Source of the DNA: JAVVEG01 sp041751425
GTDB taxonomy: Bacteria > Pseudomonadota > Gammaproteobacteria > Pseudomonadales > Pseudohongiellaceae
Assembly (NCBI GenBank): GCA_041751425.1
Contig: JBGSXL010000007.1
Span: 248,001-312,000 of the forward strand
Length of the DNA stretch: 64,000 nucleotides
Reading direction: 5' to 3'
Under the pieces are notes generated by a model, which worked only from the letters and a program-made list of their open reading frames with translations, did no database searches and had not been told where the DNA came from. Of this stretch, positions 8,554 through 16,186 are shown piece by piece (position 1 is the first letter of the stretch; every line of letters starts with the position of its first letter). A program made the translations under genes and the position numbers.

Positions 8554-10077
8554 ATGACAATTTCCGTGCTCGTTATCGTAGCCTATCTGACTTTTTTTAC
8601 CCTGTTTGGTTTTTACCTGAACCGCAGCAACAAGAACTCCAATGACTGGGCTGTGGGTGGCGGAACGATGGGCATCTGGATGCTCGCGGCCGGTGTGGCG
8701 GGCACCCGCATTGGTGGTGCTGGCACCTACGGCGTTGCGGGCGATGTGATGATGAGTGGCCTGGGAAACCTGTGGTACAGCATTAATACCTTTATGGCGT
8801 TGGCGCTGGTAGGTCTGTTTTTCGCGATTCCTTATCGAAGACTGCGGCTTTCCAGTGTAGGGCAGGTTTTCAGCAAGCGTTTTGGTTCCCGTCGCAGCCA
8901 ATGGCTAACCAGTTTGTGCGTGCAAACTGAGTATATGGTTATCAATGTCATCGAACCGTTTGTCATAGGTTCGATCATCACCGGCGTGACAGGTTTGCCT
9001 TTCGTTTACACCGTGTTCATTGGCGGGTTTGTGATAGTCGCGTTCACCGTGACCGGTGGTTTGAAGGGAACCGCCATAACAAATATGGTGCATTGCACCA
9101 CTATCATTTTCGGTTTGTTCCTGGTCGCCATGTTCGCCATGCAGGATATGGGTGGCTGGGACGCCACAATGGCCAGAGCGGACGCCGCACTTGTAACTGC
9201 CGGTAAGGATCAGGCCACTTGGTGGAGTTTTACGGGCATCGGCTGGATAACGATTATTGCGCTGTTTTTCTCAGCTACGTTGCATACACCAGCGGCCTCG
9301 GTGTACGCCAATTATTCAACATCTGCCAAGTCCGAGAACATCCTGATTCCCGCGTTTCTTCTGGCCGGCACATTGGCGGCAATCATGCCACTGCTCGCTG
9401 GTTTTATCGGACTCGAAGCCATGGCGCGTTACGGGGCGGAGAGTGGGTTGTCCAGTTATCGCAATATCACGCAATTGGCCATCGATACCGGTCCTTATGT
9501 GGGTGGGATTGCCATCGCTGCAATATTAGCCGCATTGATTTCATCAGGAGCGCCAATTCTGTTGGGAACCGCAACGATGTTCGTAAATGACTGGATACCG
9601 GGCTCGGATGATTTTACGCCCGAGAAAAAGCTCAAGCTCTACAAGATCAGCGCCGTTGTGTTCGGCACAGTGGCAACGATCATTGCCTGGCAGGCGAACA
9701 TAACTTCTGTGCTGCAATTATTGCTGCTCGGATTTGCAATGGTTGTGCCGCCGGCTATCGCTATTGTCTTCATTTTCTATTGGCAACGTACCAGCGAGCG
9801 TGCCGCGTTTTTCGGAATACTGGCTGGATACTCCTGCGGTTTGCTGCATTGGATACTGAACACACTTTACAAGGGGGCAGAGAACGCAGCGACGGGTGGG
9901 TTCTCGCAATTCTGGTATGAATTACAGCGCGATCTGGGTAAATGGTCTGACCCTACTTTCTCAGCCACGTTGATTCCTTTGGTTGTTATTCCGGCTCTGG
10001 TATTGTTGTATCCCGATACCACTGAAAGATCTATCTCTGAAAAGTTCTATGCAGATTTGCAGAAGAAAGCTGCTTGA
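8554..10077 (+). CDS. Sodium:solute symporter (SSS) family transporter
   Basis: Inner-membrane permease of about 507 aa with some 13 hydrophobic segments spread along its length. Family features are NDWAVGGGTMG after the first helix, GVAGTRIGGAGTYGVAG, and the long helical core through VFGTVATIIAWQANITSVLQ. Start at 8554 is supported by GAGAGGG just upstream; a GTG at 8518 would add 12 residues. The substrate is not predictable; the divergent amidohydrolase hints at an organic acid or lactone. A hairpin at 10095-10130 lies beyond the stop. Confidence 0.9.
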   Translation: MTISVLVIVAYLTFFTLFGFYLNRSNKNSNDWAVGGGTMGIWMLAAGVAGTRIGGAGTYGVAGDVMMSGLGNLWYSINTFMALALVGLFFAIPYRRLRLSSVGQVFSKRFGSRRSQWLTSLCVQTEYMVINVIEPFVIGSIITGVTGLPFVYTVFIGGFVIVAFTVTGGLKGTAITNMVHCTTIIFGLFLVAMFAMQDMGGWDATMARADAALVTAGKDQATWWSFTGIGWITIIALFFSATLHTPAASVYANYSTSAKSENILIPAFLLAGTLAAIMPLLAGFIGLEAMARYGAESGLSSYRNITQLAIDTGPYVGGIAIAAILAALISSGAPILLGTATMFVNDWIPGSDDFTPEKKLKLYKISAVVFGTVATIIAWQANITSVLQLLLLGFAMVVPPAIAIVFIFYWQRTSERAAFFGILAGYSCGLLHWILNTLYKGAENAATGGFSQFWYELQRDLGKWSDPTFSATLIPLVVIPALVLLYPDTTERSISEKFYADLQKKAA

Positions 10078-10094
10078 TTTTTCAATCACTCAAT

Positions 10095-10130
10095 AAAAAA
10101 CTTGTCACGAGGTTTGTGGCCTGTGACAAG
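10095..10130 (-). terminator. Rho-independent terminator for the 10175-10450 gene
   Basis: On the minus strand CTTGTCAC...GTGACAAG forms an 8-bp stem, extended by AGG/CCT across a single bulged base, and is followed directly by TTTTTT. It sits between the convergent symporter gene and the small membrane protein gene. The symporter may use the same hairpin from the other side, but no U-run follows in that direction. Confidence 0.75.
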
Positions 10131-10174
10131 CGCAAGGGACCTAACGGAGTATGGCTGTTTGGAGTCGCTGAATA

Positions 10175-10450
10175 TCAGTATCTGCTGAAATTGCTGCGCG
10201 GTTTGATTGGCGCCAACAGGAAATAGAAAATCCAGGCAAACCACGACAGGAAAATAATGGCCAGAATCCACGCTGCTTTTTCACCGCCAGTGGTTTTTTC
10301 CGAGCCGAGAATTAGCAATATCGGCAGCAACCAGATAAACAAACCGGCGAAGGCGATCAGTACAGCAACACTGACACCTATCAAAGGCAGCGCCAGTATT
10401 ACCAGGACAATGGCACCGACAAAAGCTAAAAGGTTGGTAAAAAAGTTCAT
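10175..10450 (-). CDS. Small inner-membrane protein, PLDc_N/superinfection-immunity-like
   Basis: A 91-aa protein made of two or three hydrophobic helices (about residues 8-50) and a final amphipathic one ending WIFYFLLAPIKPRS. The C-terminal half (GEKAAWILAIIFLSWFAWIF) resembles the short N-terminal membrane module seen in cardiolipin synthases and in superinfection-immunity-like small proteins. No catalytic residues are seen. Function unknown; membrane location is the only firm statement. Confidence 0.7.
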   Translation of the reverse strand: MNFFTNLLAFVGAIVLVILALPLIGVSVAVLIAFAGLFIWLLPILLILGSEKTTGGEKAAWILAIIFLSWFAWIFYFLLAPIKPRSNFSRY

Positions 10451-10630
10451 GTGCGTTTCCTGAGTGAATGAATCGTTTTTCAGCTACTACGCTTTAGTTA
10501 TAGCGATTTTCGTGCCAGATTGAGAAATTAATTAAATTCAGCTGGTTACGTTACTCTGGCACTTAATGTCTGCCAGGATTAGGCTAATAGTTGGTGATTC
10601 AGGGCAGCAATTGTCTGTTTTCGCCATGCT

Positions 10631-10671
10631 AATCAGCATTGCGCCTGAATCAGCATTGTGCCTGTATCAGG
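10631..10671. repeat. 17-nt tandem repeat across the stop codon of the TPP enzyme gene
   Basis: AATCAGCATTGCGCCTG (10631-10647) is followed at once by AATCAGCATTGTGCCTG (10648-10664), one mismatch, and then a partial copy TATCAGG. The TGA of the minus-strand gene (10650-10652) lies in the second copy and the first copy is 3' flank. Unit length is 17, not a multiple of three. Confidence 0.9.
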
Positions 10672-12203
10672 AAGGGGCCTGGTTCTCTTACACTGCGCGC
10701 GATAAGGGTGTGCAGCTCTTCCGCGGTAGTAGCAACTGCGCTGGGTACACCAAAGCTCTTCGCCAGCGTTGCCCAATTGATCTCCGGATTGCCGATATCA
10801 AACAGACTGGCGGCGATACTACCTACCTCAGTAACTCCCAGACGGGCGTATTCCACATTGAGAATATTGTAGGAGCGATTGGCAAAGATTACGGTAGTTA
10901 CATTCAGTTGCTCACGCGCCTGCGTCCACAAACATTGAATGGTATACCCAGCACCACCATCCCCCAGCAAAGCTAGTACAGGGCGATCCGGGCACGCCAA
11001 TGCGGCACCGGTTGCCGCAGGCCCACCCTGACCGATTGAGCCGCCAGTGAGGCTGAGCCATGAATGTGGAGCGGCTGTCTGACAAACAGGATGGGCCGCA
11101 TTGCCTGCTCCTGAATCCGTGGTAACGATGGCGTTCTCGGGCAGTGCGGCTGCAATTGCCTGAATCATGCTGCGGTTAGTCAAAGCACCCTGTGGTTTGG
11201 GCATATCCGCTAACGCAAAGCGGGTAATTGGCTGCTCGGTTGCCTGCAAACGATCCGCCAGACTGTTCAGTGCATCCACCGCATCCTCTTCTATACGCGC
11301 CAGTGTATGCACGGCACAACCTTCAGGTACCAGACGGCTTGGTGTGGCGCGGTAAGCGAAAAAGCTGGCAGGTGTTTGTGCGCCCACCAGAATCAAGTGC
11401 CGGGTGCCTTCCAATGCGGCCAGGATATGCTCCGGGAAATAAGGCATCCTTTCCACTTGTGGGGCGCCGGCACCGCCCTCCACGCGTGCAGGGAAGGTAC
11501 CTGTCATGATGCGACAGCCGGTTTTGTTGCTGATGCGATTGGCAGCTTCCAGAGCCTGTGTGCAGACACCATGATGCTCAAGAATAATCACTGTCTTTGC
11601 GCCAGATTCCAGCACCTTGGCTATTTTCTCTATGCTTGCTGAATCGATTTTCGCGCGATTGGGGATCGCGTTTGCTGAAGCTGGTCCGGGAGAGTCTTCC
11701 CATGCCGCGTCAGCCCCCATAATCAATGTAGCTATCTGGCCCTGTGACCCTGGGGTTGCACTAAGCGTCGCGGTATAAGCGTCAGCACCATCCTGAGCGA
11801 GCGTGGCAGCGGTGCTGCAAGACTTGATCCAGGAGGAATAATTGCGCGCCAGCGTATCGATATCAGAGGTCAATGGTGCGTCATAGCCAATATGGAACTG
11901 AGGATGATTGCCGACAATATTGATGATTGGCGTACCTGCCTTGCGCGCGTTATGCAGATTGGCGATGCCATTGGCCAGGCCCGGTCCCAAATGCAGCAGG
12001 GTGGCAGCAGGCTTGCCTGTCATGCGGCCATAGCCATCCGCAGCACCGGTACATACGCCTTCAAACAACGCCAGCACGGAACGCATACGCGGTACCTTGT
12101 CCAGCGCCTGTACCAGATGCATTTCGGAGGTGCCGGGGTTAGCCAGACAAAGGTCAACACCACAATCGGCAAGAGTTTCAATCAGGGCTTGAGCGCCATT
12201 CAT
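10650..12203 (-). CDS. Thiamine-pyrophosphate-dependent enzyme, acetolactate-synthase-like large subunit
   Basis: 517-aa TPP enzyme of the acetohydroxyacid synthase/benzoylformate decarboxylase superfamily. The catalytic Glu is in ALFEGVCTGAADGYGR (Glu48), and the cofactor motif starts at LLGDGGAGYTIQ and ends at FANRSYNILN (GDG...N). The length is short for a true AHAS, and no regulatory small-subunit gene lies nearby, so pyruvate condensation for branched-chain amino acid synthesis is doubtful; a decarboxylase or carboligase acting on another 2-oxoacid is equally possible. Transcribed alone, away from its neighbours. Confidence 0.82.
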   Translation of the reverse strand: MNGAQALIETLADCGVDLCLANPGTSEMHLVQALDKVPRMRSVLALFEGVCTGAADGYGRMTGKPAATLLHLGPGLANGIANLHNARKAGTPIINIVGNHPQFHIGYDAPLTSDIDTLARNYSSWIKSCSTAATLAQDGADAYTATLSATPGSQGQIATLIMGADAAWEDSPGPASANAIPNRAKIDSASIEKIAKVLESGAKTVIILEHHGVCTQALEAANRISNKTGCRIMTGTFPARVEGGAGAPQVERMPYFPEHILAALEGTRHLILVGAQTPASFFAYRATPSRLVPEGCAVHTLARIEEDAVDALNSLADRLQATEQPITRFALADMPKPQGALTNRSMIQAIAAALPENAIVTTDSGAGNAAHPVCQTAAPHSWLSLTGGSIGQGGPAATGAALACPDRPVLALLGDGGAGYTIQCLWTQAREQLNVTTVIFANRSYNILNVEYARLGVTEVGSIAASLFDIGNPEINWATLAKSFGVPSAVATTAEELHTLIARSVREPGPFLIQAQC

Positions 12204-12453
12204 AGCAAGTACTCCGAAATTTCTACATCGATAAGGAAGTCAGTTAAAAGGCAGGCAGCCAAACAAAGTGAGCCGCTAAAAGGGGGATATCATAGGTATT
12301 GCTCAGGCATACGGCAAGCGCGCAGAAGCTATAGTGCCTGCCATGTTATTGAGTACTAACTTGTAGCGTCCGGAAACCATTCATGTCCGGTTCAGCCACC
12401 AGGGGTTAAATTGACTCCATCACGGCTCGCAAGGAAGAATTCGTGATTTCCAC
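12204..12453. other. Gene-free stretch upstream of an orphan terminator
   Basis: No convincing protein-coding frame was found here on either strand. It contains the promoter region of the minus-strand TPP gene. Because a plus-strand terminator ends the stretch at 12493, a short non-coding RNA could be transcribed rightwards, but I see no recognisable RNA family, and the CCGGTTCAGCCACCA segment near 12388 is not part of a complete tRNA fold. Confidence 0.4.
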
Positions 12454-12493
12454 AACCCGCTTTCATCGTCATTGACAATGAAGCGGGTTTTTT
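12454..12493 (+). terminator. Rho-independent terminator with no obvious upstream gene
   Basis: AACCCGCTT-T-CAT (12454-12466) pairs with ATG-AAGCGGGTT (12478-12488), with one bulge, and the stem runs straight into a run of T (12487-12492). The polarity is clearly rightward. No plus-strand gene lies within 2 kb upstream, and in the minus direction no U-run follows, so it does not fit the brnT-brnA unit. Confidence 0.75.
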
Positions 12494-12516
12494 AATGGCT
12501 TGTATTACCCGTGCAA

Positions 12517-12792
12517 TCAAACCCCGCGATGCTCTTCGATATCCTGAGCGAGCCAGACCTTGATGAGAGACTGATAAGGCATATCACGCTTGTTGGCCTC
12601 AACCTTTATTCGGTCGAGCAAGGACTCAGGCAGGCGCAGGGAAATGGTTGTGGTAGAAGGCTTTAAGTTGGGCAGCACAGACCTTTTCGCCTTGCTCCAA
12701 TCAACATAGTCAGTTGAATCATGTTTTTCCCAGAAAGCTCGTTCTTCAGCTTCGGTCTTGAAGCTTGGTACTTCAGTTTTGGCTTTGTTCAT
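12517..12792 (-). CDS. brnA: BrnA family antitoxin (ribbon-helix-helix)
   Basis: 91-aa antitoxin of a type II BrnT/BrnA module. The C-terminal half holds the ribbon-helix-helix: TTTISLRLPESLLDRIKVEA followed by NKRDMPYQSLIKVWLAQDI, which binds operator DNA as a dimer. The acidic N-terminal half (KTEAEERAFWEKHDSTDYVDW) is the usual toxin-wrapping segment. Its start overlaps the 3' end of the toxin gene by 20 nt, so translation is coupled and toxin precedes antitoxin, the standard brnTA order. Confidence 0.9.
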   Translation of the reverse strand: MNKAKTEVPSFKTEAEERAFWEKHDSTDYVDWSKAKRSVLPNLKPSTTTISLRLPESLLDRIKVEANKRDMPYQSLIKVWLAQDIEEHRGV

Positions 12793-13078
12793 ATATGGTC
12801 CTCTCTTTTCGGTTCATATCCCGGGCAGAAATAACTCGAATCAATGTGTCCTTGGTGCGTAAGGTGAAAGTTATATGGAGTTGCCGACCATCATCAGTTT
12901 TACCCAGAGCGTGGTATCTCACTTCTTTTTGACTGTGCGCGTAGTCGTCCAGAAGAAGCAGGGGTTGATTGAAGAAAATCTGTTCAGCTTCGGACTGGAT
13001 AACATTATGTTTTTGTGTGCTTTTCCTGGAATTTCCAGCATCCCATTCAAATCCTGTAATCTGCGCTAGTTCAATCAT
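12773..13078 (-). CDS. brnT: BrnT family toxin (RelE-fold ribonuclease)
   Basis: 101-aa toxin expected to cleave mRNA when free of BrnA. Family hallmarks are FEWDAGNSRKSTQKHNV at residues 10-26, the SEAEQIFFNQPLLLLDD segment, RYHALGKTDDGRQLHITFTL and the C-terminal IRVISARDMNRKERTIYE. The R-x-S-A-R-x-M-x-x-K-E-R core is intact, so the toxin should be active. Promoter and operator lie immediately upstream. Confidence 0.92.
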   Translation of the reverse strand: MIELAQITGFEWDAGNSRKSTQKHNVIQSEAEQIFFNQPLLLLDDYAHSQKEVRYHALGKTDDGRQLHITFTLRTKDTLIRVISARDMNRKERTIYEQSQN

Positions 13079-13082
13079 GCGT

Positions 13083-13101
13083 GTATATTATCATCATATA
13101 C
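13083..13101. promoter_or_regulatory. Candidate BrnA operator
   Basis: Perfect inverted repeat GTATAT-N7-ATATAC starting 5 bp before the brnT ATG. On the minus strand it contains TATGAT/GATAAT sequences that could serve as a -10 element, so repressor binding would block transcription. This is the arrangement expected for toxin-antitoxin autoregulation. Confidence 0.6.
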
Positions 13102-13244
13102 ATTGATGGCAAGCGTTGATAAACAACTCTGACCAATACCTCTAAAAAAAGTGTTCGCCCTCTATTGTACTGTTCATATAACCAGTGTATAAATATACAG
13201 CATTACTGCTGAATAACTCTGAATAGTGGTTTGTGAGCGGTTTC

Positions 13245-13286
13245 AAATGAAAGACAAATGAAAGACAAATGAAAGACAAATAAAAG
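13245..13286. repeat. 11-nt tandem repeat, three exact copies
   Basis: AAATGAAAGAC occurs at 13245-13255, 13256-13266 and 13267-13277, followed by a decayed copy AAATAAAAG. It ends 27 bp before the GTG of the orphan ORF and could contain its promoter spacer or regulator sites. No spacers are present, so it is not a CRISPR. Confidence 0.9.
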
Positions 13287-13312
13287 AAAAGTACAGTTAA
13301 GAGGGATAAAAA

Positions 13313-13585
13313 GTGAGCAATATTAATATATCCGAAGCACCGCAGTTAGCCTTACAAGAAGCTCCACGAAGCGTATCAACCTTCAGAGCCACGCCCGCAG
13401 CTGAATTACAGGATCTCGATATCTGGCGGATAGTCGCCTGCCTGCCCTATGCAACCTTTACCGAGGTCAAACGCAAGATTCTGAGTTTGTCCCGAGATCG
13501 CAGTTTCGCCATGAACTACTGGGTGAAAGTTTGTAAACTACGGGCCACAAAGGGTTTACCTATGCCCTGGGAGAAGATTCACTGA
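13313..13585 (+). CDS. Hypothetical 90-aa protein
   Basis: I do not recognise this protein. The GTG start has AGAGGG 7-8 nt upstream. The N-terminal third is low in structure (Ala/Pro/Ser/Gln); from about residue 34 it becomes ordered, with LQDLDIWRIVACLPYATFTE followed by a basic helical stretch VKRKILSLSRDRSFAMNYW and KVCKLRATKGLPMPWEKIH. The basic, Trp-rich C-terminus could bind nucleic acid or protein. It stands alone between the toxin-antitoxin module and the DUF4105 gene. Confidence 0.55.
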   Translation: MSNINISEAPQLALQEAPRSVSTFRATPAAELQDLDIWRIVACLPYATFTEVKRKILSLSRDRSFAMNYWVKVCKLRATKGLPMPWEKIH

Positions 13586-13710
13586 TCAGCTTGATTGGAT
13601 TTGTTTCTTTGATATGATTGGCCTCTATCCGGCGCAGGCCCGGTGTTTCCTGTAGCTGGCAGCCAATATTTCTTCAACAAATCGTCCAATAACAAGAAGC
13701 TCGTTGATCA

Positions 13711-15129
13711 TTGACTTCCATCGCATCGCCAATTCATCTCGAATCGCCAAAACACAGTCCTGCAACAAAGTTCGTGTTGCAGGTCTTGTTACTGCTTGTT
13801 CTGGCAGCAACACAGTATCCTTTCTCTTCATTGGTTTTTGCTCAACCACTGCAACAACCCGAACTGTCTGTAATAGATAATGCACAACAGATAAGACTGC
13901 CGAGCAATTTCAACCGTGTCGATTTTTATCTGATTACAGTGGATGTGGGCAATCATGTCTGGGATAACTTTGGCCACACAGCATTGCGCGTCGTGGACGA
14001 GGAAAGCAATTCGGATTTGGTTTTCAATTGGGGGCTGTTTGATGCAAGTGTTGGTAATGTAGTCTTCGCCGCAAATTTCCTGCGTGGCATTATGGATTAT
14101 CAGTTGGGTATCTCTCCCACTGCATGGGAACTCAGTCGCTACGAACGTGAACAACGCACTGTTTGGCAGGACAAGATCAATCTCACCAACGCCCAGAAGG
14201 AAATCCTGTACAAGCGACTGGCCTGGAATATGCGCGAGGAAAACATAGTCTACGCTTACGATTATTTTTTCGACAATTGTACAACCCGGGTGCGGGACTA
14301 CCTGAACGAGGCACTCGGCGGAGAAATTTTTGATCAGACTCGTGCGTTCACGCAACGCAGTTTCCGTGATGAAGTGCAGTTGCACTATGCCAGTCTGCCG
14401 CCCATTGCATTCTCGTTGAATGTTTTGATGAACAGTCGCATTGATCGCAATATGACACAGTGGGAACACATGTTTTTGCCCTGGCAGTTGCGTCAGAAAA
14501 TCGCGCCCCTGGTTTCTGATGTTTCTGCAGGAGGACAGCCACTCAACCTATTATCCGAGCAGCAGATACTTATGCAGTTCGAATCGCCGGAGCGTTTTCC
14601 GAACGCTTATTATTACGCCGTCTATTTGTTTTTGTCGTTGGTAGCATTGATGTTCTGCCTGCAACGCATTTCAATCTACACATTGTCCAGTACTCCGGGA
14701 TATACATTAAAGGCGCCAGGTATAAGTTTCAGAGTATTGGGATTGGCAGGTGTACTGATTGGATTGGCAGGGGGAATTTACGGTTTGATGATGTCTCTGG
14801 GGTGGTTGTTCTCAGGCCATCTGGATTTGCATCACAATGTGAACCTCCTGCTCTTCTGGCCTACCGATCTGATTGGTGCATTTATCGCTTTGCGCTGGCT
14901 GTTTCTGGGTAAGGCGGTTACCGTCAGTTCCGGGAAGTTTCAGCTGATCAACGTGTACCTGCTGGTGCATCTGCTGGCCATCTTCGTATATCTGATTCTG
15001 GGTATTTTCGGACTGGTAGAGCAACGGATCAGTTCGCTGATGATATTCGTGATACCTTGCTTAGTTATCTTCACCATCGTAGTCTGGACTGCCGGGATAC
15101 GTCCTGTCCGAACTATTCGTTTCAACTGA
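13711..15129 (+). CDS. DUF4105 / Lnb N-terminal periplasmic domain membrane protein
   Basis: An N-terminal signal sequence (VLQVLLLLVLAA...) is followed by a periplasmic domain with the DUF4105 pattern: VDFYLITVDVGNHVWDNFGH, then LVFNWGLFD and YDYFFDNCTTRVRDYLNEAL; the His and Cys of these blocks are the conserved polar residues. The last 160 residues hold four or five membrane helices. The family is widespread and of unknown biochemistry. The start is uncertain: the frame opens at a TTG (13711) with a poor ribosome site, and GTG at 13774 just before the hydrophobic leader is equally possible. Confidence 0.8.
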   Translation: MTSIASPIHLESPKHSPATKFVLQVLLLLVLAATQYPFSSLVFAQPLQQPELSVIDNAQQIRLPSNFNRVDFYLITVDVGNHVWDNFGHTALRVVDEESNSDLVFNWGLFDASVGNVVFAANFLRGIMDYQLGISPTAWELSRYEREQRTVWQDKINLTNAQKEILYKRLAWNMREENIVYAYDYFFDNCTTRVRDYLNEALGGEIFDQTRAFTQRSFRDEVQLHYASLPPIAFSLNVLMNSRIDRNMTQWEHMFLPWQLRQKIAPLVSDVSAGGQPLNLLSEQQILMQFESPERFPNAYYYAVYLFLSLVALMFCLQRISIYTLSSTPGYTLKAPGISFRVLGLAGVLIGLAGGIYGLMMSLGWLFSGHLDLHHNVNLLLFWPTDLIGAFIALRWLFLGKAVTVSSGKFQLINVYLLVHLLAIFVYLILGIFGLVEQRISSLMIFVIPCLVIFTIVVWTAGIRPVRTIRFN

Positions 15130-15148
15130 AGTCCGATTCAACTGAGGT
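15118..15148. repeat. 16-nt duplication across the DUF4105 stop codon
   Basis: TTCAACTGA at 15121-15129 (ending in the stop) recurs at 15137-15145; with flanks the copies are CGTTTCAACTGAAGT and CGATTCAACTGAGGT, 13 of 15 identical, period 16. The second copy supplies GAGG six bases before the GTG of the next gene, so the duplication seems to have created its ribosome site. Confidence 0.75.
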
Positions 15149-15153
15149 TTACC

Positions 15154-16125
15154 GTGAACTACAAAAGCGAAGTAGCGGCTCGTGCGCCGGAGCTTGATCG
15201 TATCTCTGCAAAAATAGCTGAGCTGGCGTCAAGACAGAAGCCACTGGAGGAGTGCACTCCGGAAGAAGCGCGTCTGCTGCGGGAAAGCAGGGGCAATCCG
15301 TTTGCACCACCTGACGCAGATTTGCGCTCGATAGAAGATATCTATATTCCTGCCTCCTCCGGTCAGTTATTGGCCCGTATCTATCGACCACATACAGATA
15401 TGGAAGACTTCCAGCCCGCGCTGGTTTACTTTCATGGTGGTGGTTTTGCGCTTGGCAGTGTTGCAGGGCACGATACGGTAACCCGGCAATTAGCCAATCT
15501 GTCGTCCTGCGTTGTCATTTCTGTGGAATATCGGCTGGCCCCGGAAGCCAAGGCATTTGGCATCATCGATGATGGTTACGAAGCGTTTTGTTGGGTGCGC
15601 GAACATGCAACAGCGCTGGGTCTGGATGCGAAACGTATCGCCATGGGCGGTGATAGTGCCGGTGGCAATCTGGCCATATCTGCCAGCCTGCGTTGCGTGC
15701 AGGACGAATATCCCCTCCCTGCCCATTTAATGCTGTTGTACCCGATCACTGACTGGCGCTTTACCTCAGCCTCGCTGGATGAATTCGCTACCGGGTATTT
15801 CCTGACCAAGGCTGGTATGGTTTGGTTTCGCGAACAATTTCTGGAAGATGAATCTCAGGCGAGCAATCCGCTGCTTTCTCCCGCACTATCGCCGCACCTG
15901 AACAAACTGCCATCCACGTTCATCATTACGGCAGGTTTCGATCCTTTGCGCGATGAAGGCAAGGCCTTTGCTGATCAGTTATTGGCGCTGGGCGTACCTG
16001 TAGAGCATCTTTGTTATCAGGACGTCATTCATGCCTTCGTCTCTTTTGCCGGTGGCATAGAGCAGGGGATGGATGCACTCCGGGAAGCGGGCGACCGCCT
16101 GAACAAGGCTTTGTCCATCTTTTAG
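15154..16125 (+). CDS. Alpha/beta hydrolase, hormone-sensitive-lipase (HSL) family esterase
   Basis: 323-aa cytoplasmic carboxylesterase of bacterial HSL family IV. Visible are the oxyanion motif YFHGGGFALGS, the nucleophile elbow GGDSAGG (Ser168), the catalytic Asp in AGFDPLRDEG and the His in VIHAFVSF. GTG start with GAGG six bases upstream. Acts on short- to medium-chain esters; the natural substrate is unknown. Convergent with uppP. Confidence 0.92.
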   Translation: MNYKSEVAARAPELDRISAKIAELASRQKPLEECTPEEARLLRESRGNPFAPPDADLRSIEDIYIPASSGQLLARIYRPHTDMEDFQPALVYFHGGGFALGSVAGHDTVTRQLANLSSCVVISVEYRLAPEAKAFGIIDDGYEAFCWVREHATALGLDAKRIAMGGDSAGGNLAISASLRCVQDEYPLPAHLMLLYPITDWRFTSASLDEFATGYFLTKAGMVWFREQFLEDESQASNPLLSPALSPHLNKLPSTFIITAGFDPLRDEGKAFADQLLALGVPVEHLCYQDVIHAFVSFAGGIEQGMDALREAGDRLNKALSIF

Positions 16126-16173
16126 CCTGGACCGTTTCCTTACTTAGACCGTTTCCTGACTTAAACCGTATGG
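16126..16173. repeat. 17-nt tandem repeat directly after the esterase stop codon
   Basis: GACCGTTTCCT occurs at 16130-16140 and 16147-16157, with a decayed third copy AACCGTATGG at 16164. Including flanks the units are CCTG- and CTTA-GACCGTTTCCT, period 17. The array fills most of the 61-bp gap between two convergent genes. Confidence 0.8.
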
Positions 16174-16186
16174 GGCAGTGATGGGA

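Noticed and set aside
8314..8901. Minus-strand frame of 195 codons before the amidohydrolase
   Set aside because: It overlaps the symporter start region in antisense and shows no domain.
12380..12400. CCGGTTCAGCCACCA as a tRNA or tmRNA 3' end
   Set aside because: No matching acceptor stem or T-arm could be folded upstream.
13245..13286. Short regular repeats as a possible CRISPR array
   Set aside because: Units are 11 nt and directly adjacent with no spacers, and no cas genes are present.
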